From Castanea sativa (taxonomy: Eukaryota > Streptophyta > Magnoliopsida > Fagales > Fagaceae): 64,000 bases of DNA. Position numbers and translations under genes: made by a program. Positions 33,595-43,918 of this stretch are shown here, one piece after another. Position 1 is the first letter of the stretch. Each line of letters opens with the position of its first letter. The stretch spans positions 5,694,001-5,758,000 of the forward strand of contig NC_134018.1 of NCBI RefSeq assembly GCF_040712315.1, read 5' to 3'. The notes beneath the pieces were generated by a model. That model was not told where the DNA came from. It saw only the letters and a list, made by a program, of their open reading frames with translations, and made no database searches.

Positions 33595-34305
33595 CCAAAC
33601 ATGTAAGTTTTCCGAAAAGACATAGTCAACTTTTCCTAAAATAAGTTACACTATTCAAAAATAAATAAATAAAATAAATTAGAGCAAGTTGTAGTGTGAA
33701 GTCTTAGACTCTCTCTCTTTAATCACAAGGCCCCTTTTCACAATTTTATTTTTGGGGCCCCATTTTGGTATGTAGTGAGTCTCGTGACTCCTAAACTATT
33801 AGGGACTTGAGTACAAAGAACCAAACATGTAAGTTTTCCAATGAAAAGACAGTCAACTTTTCCTAAAATAAGTTACACTATTCAAAAATAAATAATTAAA
33901 ATAAATTAGAGCAAGTTGCAGCGTGAAGTCTTAGACTCTCTTTCTTTAGTCACAAGGCTCCTTTTCACAATTTTATTTTTGGGGCCCCATTTTGGTATGT
34001 CCTGAGTCTCGTGACTCCTAAATTATTAGGGACTTGAGTACAAAAAGCCGAACATGTAAGTTTTCCAATGAAAAGACAGTCAACTTTTCCTAAAATAAGT
34101 TACACTATTCAAAAATAAATAAATAAAATAAATTAGAGGAAGTTGCAGTGTGAAGTCTTAGACTCTCTCTCTTTAATCACAAGGCCCCTTTTCACAATTT
34201 TATTTTTGGGGCCCCATTTTGGTATGTCCTAAGTGTCGTGACTCCTAAACTATTAGGGACTTGAGTACAAAGAGCCAAACATGTAAGTTTTCCAATGAAA
34301 ATGTG
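33595..34305 (+). repeat. 227-bp tandem array upstream of RLP-C
   Basis: Units start ccaaacatgtaagttttcc at 33595, 33821, 34048 (ccgaacatg variant) and 34275 (partial). Periods are 226, 227 and 227 bp. Each contains aataagttacactattcaa, gaagtcttagactctct and ggggccccattttggtatg. Copies are very similar, so the array is young. It ends about 430 bp before the RLP-C start codon. Confidence 0.92.
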
Positions 34306-34682
34306 AAACAGGGCCATGATGTGATTACCAAGACTTGAATCTATAATAACTTGCTTTTGGACAAGTTGTTAGATTTCTTTTCTTTATAAAATTGGAAAAG
34401 GAGAATGTAGTTAGCAAGACTTGACATGAATAACTTGCATTTTACTCTTTACTATTCCTATATTAAAAGAATTAAGGGTCCCCAAATAAAGAAAATCGGT
34501 CATGTGAATTCAGAGACTTGACTTCCTCTTTTTTGAGAAGGAAAGTTGCACAAAAAGTTTTTGACGCTCTTAAGTCTTGCCTAAATCAAGTAGTCCCAAT
34601 TCATTAAGCATTGAGTTTACGTTTCCCTTCCCCTATTTTGCATAAAAATAAATAAGCGTGCAAAATTGTCCCATTTTTTTCC

Positions 34683-34713
34683 TATAAAATAGATACTAGC
34701 ATCCCAGCTCTCC
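34683..34713 (+). promoter_or_regulatory. Core promoter of RLP-C
   Basis: TATAAAAT at 34683-34690 is followed by cccagctctcc at 34703, and the ATG is at 34733. It is the third instance of the TATA plus CCRGCTCT arrangement in this cluster. Confidence 0.6.
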
Positions 34714-36161
34714 ACATATCACATTTCTGCTTATGAACTTATCAGGAATAATGAGGTGGTTCATATGGCTCTTTCAACTCTTTTACCTCTTGTTGCTTTT
34801 CTATTCTCAACTTACTTCATCATCATCATCATCTTCTTTCAACTCTTCTTCTCCACTACTGTGCTCCCAAGACCAGAGTTCTGCGTTGCTCCAATTTAAG
34901 CAATTGTTTTCTCTTTCGGAATATTCTTCTGAAATTTGTGATTTATTTGGTCATCATTCTTATCCAAAGATGGAGTCTTGGAAGGAGGGCACTGATTGTT
35001 GCTCATGGGATGGGGTTACCTGTGACAGTGTGAGGGGGGACGTGATTGGCCTTGACCTCAGTTTTAGCTGGCTTAATGGCACCATTCCTTCCAACGCTAG
35101 CCTCTTTCTTCTCCCTCACTTGCATCGCCTCAACCTCGCTTTCAACGGCTTTAATTTTTGGCCAATTTCATCTGGGTTTGGTCGTTTTGCTAAGTTGAGA
35201 TATCTTAACCTTTCCCGGTCCTGCTTTGGTGGCGAAGTCCCACTTGAATTATCCCACCTCTCCCAATTGTCCTCACTAGATCTCTCTTCCATACTCGTCG
35301 ATGATCTTAGTCTCGATACATCTGTTGAGAAGAGGCTTGTTCAAAATCTGACCAAGCTAAGGGAACTTCATCTTGATGGGGTTAACATGTCCTCTGTTTC
35401 TCTTACTTCTTTCATGAATTTGTCTTCTTCTTTGGTATCCCTTTCACTCGAACTTTGTGATTTGCGTGGAAGTCTGCCAGATCTTGACATTTTCAGCTTA
35501 CAAAACTTACGCGAACTCAATTTACGATGTAAGTACGAATTCACACCTTTTTATTTTTTGAATTCTAACACGTTGTTAAAAATCTAAAATTCTTTGGTTG
35601 GTTTGAGAAAAACTTTTTTTTTTTAAATAAAAAAATTCATAATAAACTTTTCATTGAAAAATATTAAGGAGTTACAGGTCTGGTTAGAGGGGCTCCCTGG
35701 TGACGTTGCTCCTTTAGCCTACTTGATGTCCATTAAGTTTAATTTGTTTTGGTTTTAATAATGAGTCTAAACCCATGCAATGCACGAGAAAAATTATAAA
35801 ATGAGTCTAGAAGAAAATATTATTATATTTAAGTTGAAATAGTTAGCATAATAATAGCTAAAAAAAAAAAAAGAATATTTAGCATAAATGTATGAAATGC
35901 TTGTAAATGGGAGATGACATTAATAATACAATGTAAGATGCCATTTGAAAATTATTGATATAACTATCCAATAACATTGCATTCGTTCTAAAATAAGTTA
36001 TAGTCATATAACATTTTTTTTTAGAAACAAATCATAATACCATTGTATAACTAAAAAAAAATGACATAATAAAGTTACTTACAAATTAAAACATATATTC
36101 GTAGATAATTGCAATTTTTTATAGTATATTTTCTTTATAATTTATAATCGTGGGACAATAA

Positions 36162-36173
36162 ATAAATAAATAA

Positions 36174-36217
<44 letters not shown>
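36162..36217. repeat. (AAAT)n and (TA)n microsatellite
   Basis: aataaataaataaataaa followed by a long TA run. Confidence 0.95.
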
Positions 36218-36220
<3 letters not shown>

Positions 36221-36674
36221 TAGGCTTAAAAAGAAAACATAATACATAAACCTTTGAATTATTATTTTTAATTTTTTGTGAGTAATGATTTATTAGCAAA
36301 ATCTAGTAAAAATTTATATTTGCCTTAGCATTAATCTTTGTTCTTTATTGTCTGTTCCATAGCAATTTTTGTTTTAGAAACAAATTCATACCAATTATTT
36401 TTATAAGGCTAATGGCAGATATTTAGAAACCAACGGAAAATACATGTGAAAGATGAAATAATAATAATATTAATACTAAATGTAACACATTTAGTATTTT
36501 TTTTTTTTAAAATAAGTAAGTCATTTATATAACATATACCTTTTAAGAAGTTTCATTTTAATGTTATGAATGCCGTATTGATGTCCATTTTGGTTTGTCT
36601 ATTAGAATAGAATATGAGCAATGCTAAGGATACTAAAAATCCCACAACACCACAACACAAAAGTTGTGTCCTTA

Positions 36675-36837
36675 CTACTGCGCACCTTTAGTGTGGTAGT
36701 CACTCACTAATATAATTGCTTGTGGAATGTGGGGGGTAAGGGTCGGGGTTCAAGTCTCCAAGAAGGAGCTTCACACACATATATACTTAGATTAGATTAG
36801 AGTAAAATTTTTATTATATATATATATATTAAAAAAA
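36675..36837 (+). mobile_element. SINE, tRNA-derived type, with 14-bp target duplication
   Basis: It is flanked by aagttgtgtcctta (36661-36674) and aagctgtgtcctta (36838-36851), a 14-bp duplication with one mismatch. It contains a pol III B-box-like ggttcaagtctc and an A-box-like tagtgtggtagtcac, and ends in an AT/A-rich tail. Its length of 163 bp suits a plant SINE. Confidence 0.7.
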
Positions 36838-36924
36838 AAGCTGTGTCCTTAACATTTTCTATAGAATATTTTAGTGCCGACTTATTTTGAGTTATTGCTA
36901 ATATATATAAATTAGTTCTATAAT

Positions 36925-36970
36925 AATAATATTATTATTATTATTATTGTTGTTGTTGTTGTTGTTGTTG
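36925..36970. repeat. (ATT)n / (GTT)n microsatellite
   Basis: attattattattatt followed by gttgttgttgttgttgttg. Confidence 0.95.
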
Positions 36971-39204
36971 AAGGAAATCTGAGAAGTGATGTAAATTGGA
37001 AAATTTAAAGGCAAAAAAAAACCCAAATTGGTATTTTTGTAATTTAGTAAATATAGAAGGGTGTTTATATATCACGCATCTCCTAGGAAGCTTCCTTTTT
37101 TTCACTTTTGCAAAAATCTACCCCTCCCCACGTGACTGTCTCCTCCCATTGTAACTCTTTTTTCATTTCTTTCCTCTTGTGCGTTTGGATAGCGCGTTTT
37201 ACACATTTTCGAGTGGCAAGTTTTTATAGTCGGTTCTATGCACTGTTTATGGGATTCACAAACTTCTTTTTCCAGCAAATTTTTCATCAAAACTGGATCC
37301 CACGACACTATTTTCACATTTAAAAATTATTTTACTATAGTGTTTTCAATTTTCTTTTTTTAGCAATAAATGATATTCAAACATACCCGAACTTTTTTCT
37401 CATTTTTCTTTTCTTCACTGTCAAATCCTTAATTTGTTTTCCTTCTCTTATAGTTATAGTACTGGTCTTTTTTTTGTTTTCCTTTCTTAATTATTGTCAT
37501 TCCCTTCTCTTCATTGACATTGTCCATCAATTTTTTTTTTGTTCTATCTCTCATAGTGCCCTCTGTAGCTCTTTGTCATCTCTTTCATTTTCTCTTTATT
37601 TTTATTTTCTTTTGCCCACAATAAGATCCACTGCCTTTCTTCTCTTCTTCTTCTATCAAATGCTTTCAAAGTTGAAAAATGGAAAACGGGTTTGGTGGAG
37701 TTGGGGCCGGAAAAGTTGAAAGCAGAAAACTTCAATTGAGAGAGAGATTTGAGGCCTGAGGCTGAGGGGGAAACAATTAAGAAGATGAAATGAGTGTACC
37801 TCAAAGCAGCAATTGGGTTTTTTGGATCATTGGGATAGAGTTTGGAGTGGGAGAGAAGGAGGTTTCTTACGCTGGTTTTTAGTTTGCTAATAGTTGGGTT
37901 TTTGTTTTTTGTTTTGGAGGAAGGGGAAGGGGTCTATGGGTTTGGCCGTGGTTCTTTGTTTTGGAGGAAGGAAAAGGGAAACGGTGGAGGATGGAGAAAG
38001 GGTCTGCATTTTGTTTGTCAAAGATGGAGACCGGGGATTTGGGGAGTTGATTTGGCCTTTAACCTTGGGTATTTTTTTTAGAGGAAGGAGAAGGGGTCTG
38101 CGTTTATGTATCGGGGTTTTGCAAATATAAAATCAGATTTTGTGTTGGGTTTTAGATATATAAAATTAGAATTTTTTTTTATATAAATAATGTTGATGTG
38201 TAAAAATGTGGGGGTTTAAAAAAAAAGTAAAGCTAAAGAGTAGTTAACAAAAAAACAAAAGATTCATATTGGCCGAAAAGGTACCTATTGAATGAATATG
38301 TGCCTATTAAGTATTAACCAAAAATGTGCCAATTGAAAAATGAAAAGTCACAATTTTTTTGGTGTTTTTAAATGTATATGTGGCATTAATTTATGTAGCT
38401 ATGTGGTGCAATGAGAAATGGTCAACAAAAAATAAAACGTTTTGGCTATTAGTTATTACTAGTCGCAAACTCACATGATGCGTGAGATATTATTTCTAAA
38501 ATTATTTTTTATCTCTCCATCTTTACATATATATCATTATATTATTTTGAGTTATTTATTTATTTTTTTGAAAAACTTAGGTTCATTTGATTGATATTAT
38601 TCCTTTTTTTATATATATAAAAAAATAGAAATACATTCTTTTTTCAAGTGATCTATATTATTCAAAGTTTTGTATGGTGATTAGTGTGTTATGGTTTTTT
38701 TTTTCCCTAACTAAAATTTTTAATTGCCAAAATTAATTATTTGAATTTCTCATTCTCTTAAGAACATTATCATGATAACCAACCCTCATCATAAATTTAT
38801 GATTGATATTACTCAAATAATTTATAGAGACATTCATATACATAATCATCTCACTTCTAAAATATCTAAATATTAACTCAGACTAAAACTATAAGAGGGA
38901 TAGAGAGTACATGTGATAAATAACTCAAAAAACGCACCACCAAACTATAACAAGTCATGATAACAAAATTATATAAAAGAAGATGAGTAGAAGAATATTC
39001 AAAAGAAAATGTATAGTTGTAAACACCAAACTATCTAAGTCATGCTATGTAATAGAATAACATTAAATCATTCTGTAATTTCATAGGATAGCATGTAACA
39101 AACAAAGAAAAAAAATTAAAATAGAACCAACTCTAATCAACCTAAAGTAGAGTTAAACATAAAAATTCATCAATCTAAAGAATTAAACATCCACCAAAAG
39201 AAAT

Positions 39205-39275
<71 letters not shown>
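39205..39275. repeat. (TA)n(GA)n microsatellite
   Basis: A TA run passes directly into about 27 GA dinucleotides. Confidence 0.95.
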
Positions 39276-39278
<3 letters not shown>

Positions 39279-39288
39279 ACCTTTCTAT

Positions 39289-39755
39289 GTGAGCAAAATA
39301 TGAATTGATTGGAAGAGAAAATAAAAAAAATTTATAGTAAAAAAAAATGGGGAGAAGAAGAGTCAAATTAAAAGGAAGATGAATGGATAAAAAAGTTGTA
39401 AGGTTAAAATATAGAGTAGTGAGGAGATAAAAATGTAAAAGTAAGTAAATATTGGAGAATGTGTAATTTTAAAGTGACAAATTAATAAGGAGAAAAATAA
39501 TTAAAAAAGAGAGCGTTTTTGTGTGAGAAAAATATGGATTGAATGGTTGAGAAAATATCAAATTTTTATAGTAAAAAAAATGGGGAGAAGAAGAGTCAAA
39601 ATAATAGGAAGATGAAGGGATGGAGAAATTTTAAGGTTAAGGTATAAAATAGTGGAGAGATAAAAAGGCAAAAGTAAGTAAATGTTAGAGAAGATGTAAT
39701 TGTAAAGTGGCAAATTATTAAGGAGAAAAATAATTAAAAATGAGGGAAAATATTG
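39289..39755. repeat. 234-bp tandem duplication
   Basis: gtgagcaaaatatgaattg at 39289 and gtgagaaaaatatggattg at 39523 start two similar copies. Both contain ggggagaagaagagtcaaa and aaggagaaaaataattaaaa. Confidence 0.8.
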
Positions 39756-40953
39756 AAAATAGGTTGACAATGTGGCCCTGATATGGCTTAACAGGAGTGA
39801 AGCAATATTAAACTCTATGTTTCAGCTTTTAGATATATATATATATAGATTTCCAGCCTGTATTCTCCAAAAAATAAAAAATTCAGTGATGCATGTTGAT
39901 GACATTTTAATATAAATTTAAACAATTCTTGTGGGTGTTTGAGTTTTAAAGATTTTTCTTGAACAAGAGTTAAAATGACATTTTACACCTTATATCATTT
40001 CAAACATATGTCATATATATTATATTAAAAAATAAAAGTTGAGAGAAAGTTCAATCAAGAATCCAAATTTGATTCTAATTGCATTCCAAGTTTCTACAAT
40101 TGTCTTCTAATTTGATGGCATATGTCTGTAGGTTTTAAATGAGTTTAATTTTGTGCCAAGTCATTATATATCTTATTTCATGTCTAGTCTCTTTACAAAT
40201 ACATGCATGAATCTTAACTTAAAAAATATGTATGGAAAATTAAAATTTATTACACTTCTATCTAACAATTTGAATATGTAATACTTCTTTCTAAGATAGT
40301 AAAAACTATTTTAATACCTAATTGAAAATTGAAACTACTTGCAATCTACTTAAAACTAATCAAGATTTCCATATAAAAAATTATTATTAGTTCAAATAAA
40401 AATTTCAATAAAAAATTTTACCATGCTCTAAAAAATTAGTTGTTCATATCTTATTTGAAAAATGTATTCATGAAATAAATTTATTGTATCACAATAACAA
40501 AAATAAAGTTAAAAAGTGACAAAATATATTTTATTATTTTCGAAAATAAAATAATAAATAATCTGCGTACTCTACCAAATAATCCTTAGGGGATTTTATT
40601 TTCTTAAAGAGTTGACAAAAATATAAAAATGGCTATTAGTAGCATTCAACTTAGGTAGGAATATAAATTTGTATCTAATTATTGATCATTTCTAAATTCA
40701 TTCATGCCTACGCATGTTGTTATAGGCTAGTTAAAAATTAAAATTTAAATAAGTTTCTTTAAATACCTAATTCCAAATAAATCATTTGTTTTGAAGCACT
40801 AAATAAATCATTCAGGATTGTATAATTGTTATTTTAGCAAGCCATTACCTGTATCGTTTGGCAACCTTACACAATTATTTATTTGGACTTATCAGATAAC
40901 CGTTTGAGTGGTGAGATACCATCATCATTTTCAAGCCTCAAGGCACTCTCTTA

Positions 40954-41088
40954 GGGCCCGTTTGGATGGAGGGGGGAAGGAGGGGGAGTGGAGGGGAGTA
41001 GAGTAGAGTTGGCTAAAAATAGGCTAATTTTGGGCCAAATCTACTCTACTCTACTCTACTCCCCCTCCTTCTCCCTCAATCCAAACGG
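40954..41088. mobile_element. 135-bp MITE in an LRR codon of RLP-C (TTA target)
   Basis: gggcccgtttggatggagg and its near complement ctcaatccaaacgg form the ends of an almost fully palindromic element. TTA lies on both sides (40951-40953, 41089-41091). Excising it with one TTA restores ctctcTTActtggacc, which aligns with the Leu-rich codons of RLP-A and RLP-B. A PIF/Harbinger Tourist-like MITE is the best fit. Confidence 0.8.
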
Positions 41089-41121
41089 TTACTTGGACCT
41101 AAGTGTGAACAATCTCAATGG

Positions 41122-41278
41122 TAAGATCCCATGCATCGTCACTTTCAAACTTTAATACACTCTCTTCCTTAATTCTAACAGGGAACAATTCAGTGTTAAG
41201 ATCACATCCTCAATTTCAACTAGGAATAAACATAATCCTTGGAAAATCTTTTGAATCTCACAAATTGCAATTTTGTAG
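41122..41278 (+). other. RLP-C intron equivalent to the RLP-A/B intron, expanded
   Basis: The donor is aatctcaatg|gtaagatccc and the acceptor gcaattttgtag|gacc. At about 157 bp it is nearly twice as long as in its siblings. The extra part contains a second LRR-like stretch (cactctcttccttaattct, gggaacaattcagtg), so it seems to have absorbed a degraded LRR coding segment. Confidence 0.6.
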
Positions 41279-41422
41279 GACCAATACCTGCGTTGTTTGG
41301 GAACCTCACCAAAGTTACTAAACTTTTCCTAAACGATAACAACTTCACTGGCCAGATTCCATCATCACTTTCAAATCTAAAGGATCTCAATTTTATTGAC
41401 CTCGGCCACAACAAATTTGAAG
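41279..41422 (+). CDS. RLP-C two-LRR exon, copy 1 (144 bp, phase 1-1)
   Basis: It encodes 48 residues, exactly two 24-residue LRRs, starting GPIPALFGNLTKVTKLF and ending DLGHNKFEG across the split Gly codons. The donor is gaag|gtagaactc. Both ends split a codon after its first base, so the exon can be added or skipped without changing frame. It corresponds base for base to RLP-A 4201-4344, where the following sequence is coding. Confidence 0.7.
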
Positions 41423-41505
41423 GTAGAACTCTCGATTTTTTCACCGACATCATAAAACTCACCAAAGTTTACTTATTTTATAATTGGTTCATTTTAATTT
41501 GACAG
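41423..41505 (+). other. Intron derived from LRR coding sequence, copy 1 (83 bp)
   Basis: gtagaactctcgatttttt...attttaatttgacag. Its first two thirds match coding sequence of RLP-B (gtagaattcctgatttttt, encoding RIPDFL) and RLP-A (gtacacttccagattttat). Its last part is the acceptor tract. The length is not a multiple of three, so retention shifts the frame. Confidence 0.7.
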
Positions 41506-41649
41506 GTTCAATACCAGTGTCTCTTGGGAACGTCACCAAAGTTACTGAACTTTTCCTAAACAATAACAACTTCACCGGCCATATTCCTTCATCACTTTCA
41601 CATCTAAAGGATCTCAATCTTATTGACCTCAGTTACAACAAATTTGGAG
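41506..41649 (+). CDS. RLP-C two-LRR exon, copy 2 (144 bp), donor lost
   Basis: Acceptor tttgacag|gttc. It encodes GSIPVSLGNVTKVTELF and a second LRR ending DLSYNKFGG. The following bases are gaagaaactc where the sister copies have gtagaactc, so the GT donor is absent. Skipping this exon would keep the frame. Reading through gives a stop soon after. Confidence 0.6.
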
Positions 41650-41733
41650 GAAGAAACTCTTGATTTTTTCACCAACCTCACCAAACTTGCCAAAGCTTAC
41701 TTATTTTATAATCAACTAATTTTAATTTCACAG

Positions 41734-41877
41734 GATCAATACCAGTATCATTTGGGAACCTCACCAAAGTTACTGATATTATGCTTCAACATAACAACTT
41801 TACCGGCCAAATTCCATCAGTACTTTCAAATCTGAAGTATCTCAATGTTATTGACCTTAGTTACAACAAATTTAAAG
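41734..41877 (+). CDS. RLP-C two-LRR exon, copy 3 (144 bp, phase 1-1)
   Basis: Acceptor atttcacag|gatc, donor aaag|gtagaactc. It encodes GSIPVSFGNLTKVTDIM and a second LRR ending DLSYNKFKG, 48 residues. The exon starts 41279, 41506, 41734 and 41961 are spaced 227, 228 and 227 bp. Confidence 0.7.
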
Positions 41878-41960
41878 GTAGAACTCTTCACTTTTTTACT
41901 AACCTACAAAAACTTGCCAAAGTTTACTTATTTTATAACCAACTAATTTTAATTTCACAG
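41878..41960 (+). other. Intron derived from LRR coding sequence, copy 3 (83 bp)
   Basis: gtagaactcttcactttttt...ttttaatttcacag. It is near-identical in length and layout to 41423-41505. It still reads in outline as an LRR (TNLQKLAKVYLFYNQL) but is not in frame with both neighbouring exons. Confidence 0.7.
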
Positions 41961-43918
41961 GATCAATACCAGTGTCTTTTGGAAACCTCACAAAAGTTAC
42001 TACAATTATGCTCCAATATAACAATTTCACTAGCCACATTCCATCATCACTGTCAAACCTAAAGGATCTCACTTTTATTGACTTCAGTCACAACAACTTT
42101 GGAGGTTTTGGTGGTAAAATTCCATTTTTGACCAACCTCACAAAACTCGGTGAAGTTGACTTGTCTTACAACCAACTCACTAGTCAAATGTGTGAATTCC
42201 AGCCTAACAATTCACTAACTTCTCTTAGAGTGAAAAATAATAGGCTTTATGGCTCTATTCCAAAATCAATCTCTCATCTTGTGAATCTTATAGATCTTGA
42301 TCTTTCATCAAATGACTTGAGTGGCATTGTGGAATTTGATACGTCCACAAATTTCAAAGAACTTGTAACCCTTGACCTTTCAAACAATAGTCGGTTGTTA
42401 GGCGTCAAAACCAACTCTAACTATACCTTCCCCACTCTTCAGAAGTTAGACTTATCTTCTTGCAACATAATTGAATTCCCAAAATTTTTTAAATGGTCAA
42501 ATTATTTAGAATACTTGGACCTATCTAATAATAGAATCCAAAACCAAATCCCAGAATGGATGTTTGAAGTTGCGGAGAATCTAGTGTTTCTTGATCTTCA
42601 TGCCAATCTATTGCAAGGAAACCTTCCTGTTCCACCTTCTACTATGATCGCCTTTCTTATGTCAAACAATAAACTGACTGGGGAGATCCCATCTACGATT
42701 TGCAATGCAAAATACCTTCAAATTTTGGATATCTCTAATAACAGTTTGAGTGGTAAGATTCCACAGTGTCTGGGAAACGTTAGTCATAGTCTCTTAGTGA
42801 TGAATTTACAAATGAATAACTTCCATGGCACTATTCCAGATACATTTGAAAAGCATAATAGTCTAGAAACTCTTTCATTTAATGGAAATCAATTAGAAGG
42901 GAAATTGTCCAAATCATTTGTCAATTGTACAAATTTGAAAGTGCTAGACCTCGGAAATAACAAGATTAATGATTCATTCCCCTATTGGTTGGAAGCCCTT
43001 TCGAAGTTACGGTTACTTGTCTTGAGTAATAATAGATTTCATGGTCCAATAAGAAATCATAAAAATAAGGGGGTGTTTTTCTCTAAACTACAAATTCTCA
43101 ATCTCTCTCACAATGAATTTACTGGTCTTTTACCAAGAATTTATTTTGAAAATTTGGAAGCCATGATGACTAGCAATGAAAATGCACAAGAACCACAATA
43201 TTTGGCACGAGATTATAGTGATGAAAACATATATAAAAGAGGTCCTGTAGTGCCTATAGGTTCTTATCAAGATTCAATAGAGATAACAGTGAAAGGGTTG
43301 AAGATAGAACTACTGAGAATACTAACCATCTTCACAACGATAGATTTATCTAGCAACCAATTCCAAGGAGAGATCCCAGCTGCACTTGGAAGGCTTAAAT
43401 TTCTCCGATTGCTCAACCTTTCCCATAATAGCCTAAGCGGCCATATCCCATCAACATTGGGAAATTTATTAGCACTTGAAGCATTGGATCTCTCTTCAAA
43501 TAAACTCACTGGTGAAATTCCTATGCAATTGACACTTCTAACATTTTTGGCCATGTTAAACCTTTCACAAAACTACCTTATTGGACTCATACCTCAAGGC
43601 AAACAATTCAATACATTTGGTAATGAATCATATGATGGGAACTTAGAATTGTGTGGATTTCCATTGTCAATTAAATGTAGTACTAATGAGCCACCAGCAA
43701 CAATATTCCTGGAAGACAATGATTCAATGTTTGCAGAAGGATTTGGTTGGAAGGCCGTGTTGATTGGCTATGGATGTGGATTTGTGTTTGGATTAGTTGT
43801 GGGATATGTTGTGTTTAAAACAAGAAAACCGCAATGGATTTTAAGGTTGATTGAAGGAGAACGAGAGGGAAGGGTGACAGGGCGTATCAACCAAAGACCT
43901 AAGCGAAGAAGAAGTTGA
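41961..43918 (+). CDS. RLP-C 3' exon: intact C-terminal LRR, membrane and tail region
   Basis: This is the longest open coding stretch in the window, over 650 codons without a stop. It begins with another copy of the two-LRR module (GSIPVSFGNLTKVTTIM) joined by acceptor atttcacag|gatc. It then has about 15 LRRs, a non-LRR island before KGLKIELLRIL, four LRRs, CGFPLSIKC, an acidic linker, a membrane helix with GCGFVFG and a basic tail ending RPKRRRS. It lacks its own signal peptide, so it needs the upstream exons to reach the cell surface. It is probably transcribed only as part of the split RLP-C gene, if at all. Confidence 0.8.

Larger units (their letters stand above)
35545..40845. other. 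Repeat-rich insertion splitting RLP-C
   Basis: About 5.3 kb of AT-rich DNA with no credible gene. It contains (TAAA)n/(TA)n at 36162-36217, a SINE at 36675-36837, (ATT)n/(GTT)n at 36925-36970 and a MITE-like segment at about 37182-37392 (gcgtttggata ends). It also has (TA)n(GA)n at 39205-39275 and a 234-bp tandem duplication at 39289-39755. Open frames at 37474-38130 are low-complexity translations without motif support. Confidence 0.7.
34733..43918 (+). pseudogene. RLP-C: Cf-9-like LRR receptor-like protein split by a 5.3-kb insertion
   Basis: The 5' part (34733 to about 35545) encodes signal peptide MRWFIWLFQLFYLLLLFYSQ (after a possible earlier Met), the N-terminal cap with ESWKEGTDCCSWDGVTCD, and about seven LRRs. 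Homology to RLP-A stops near 35545 and resumes at about 40846, with about 140 coding bases missing. The resumed part (LPVSFGNLTQL) has a 2-bp deletion and a 135-bp MITE. A tandem series of two-LRR exons follows, then the intact C-terminal exon. A perfect donor-like gtaagt at 35529 and ttttag at 40837 could splice out the 5.3 kb, but the phases do not agree. A single functional receptor is unlikely. The tail ends KRRRS like RLP-B. Confidence 0.8.

Noticed and set aside
33595..34305. CRISPR-like or satellite-centromere array
   Set aside because: Units are 227 bp directly adjacent without spacers, only three to four copies, in a plant genome. It is an ordinary local tandem duplication.
36730..36775. 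Possible tRNA gene suggested by ggttcaagtctc
   Set aside because: No cloverleaf or acceptor stem could be formed. The B box, tail and 14-bp duplication fit a SINE better.
37474..38130. Hydrophobic and Gly/Arg-rich frames inside the RLP-C insertion
   Set aside because: Low-complexity sequence, overlapping in several frames, without conserved motifs.
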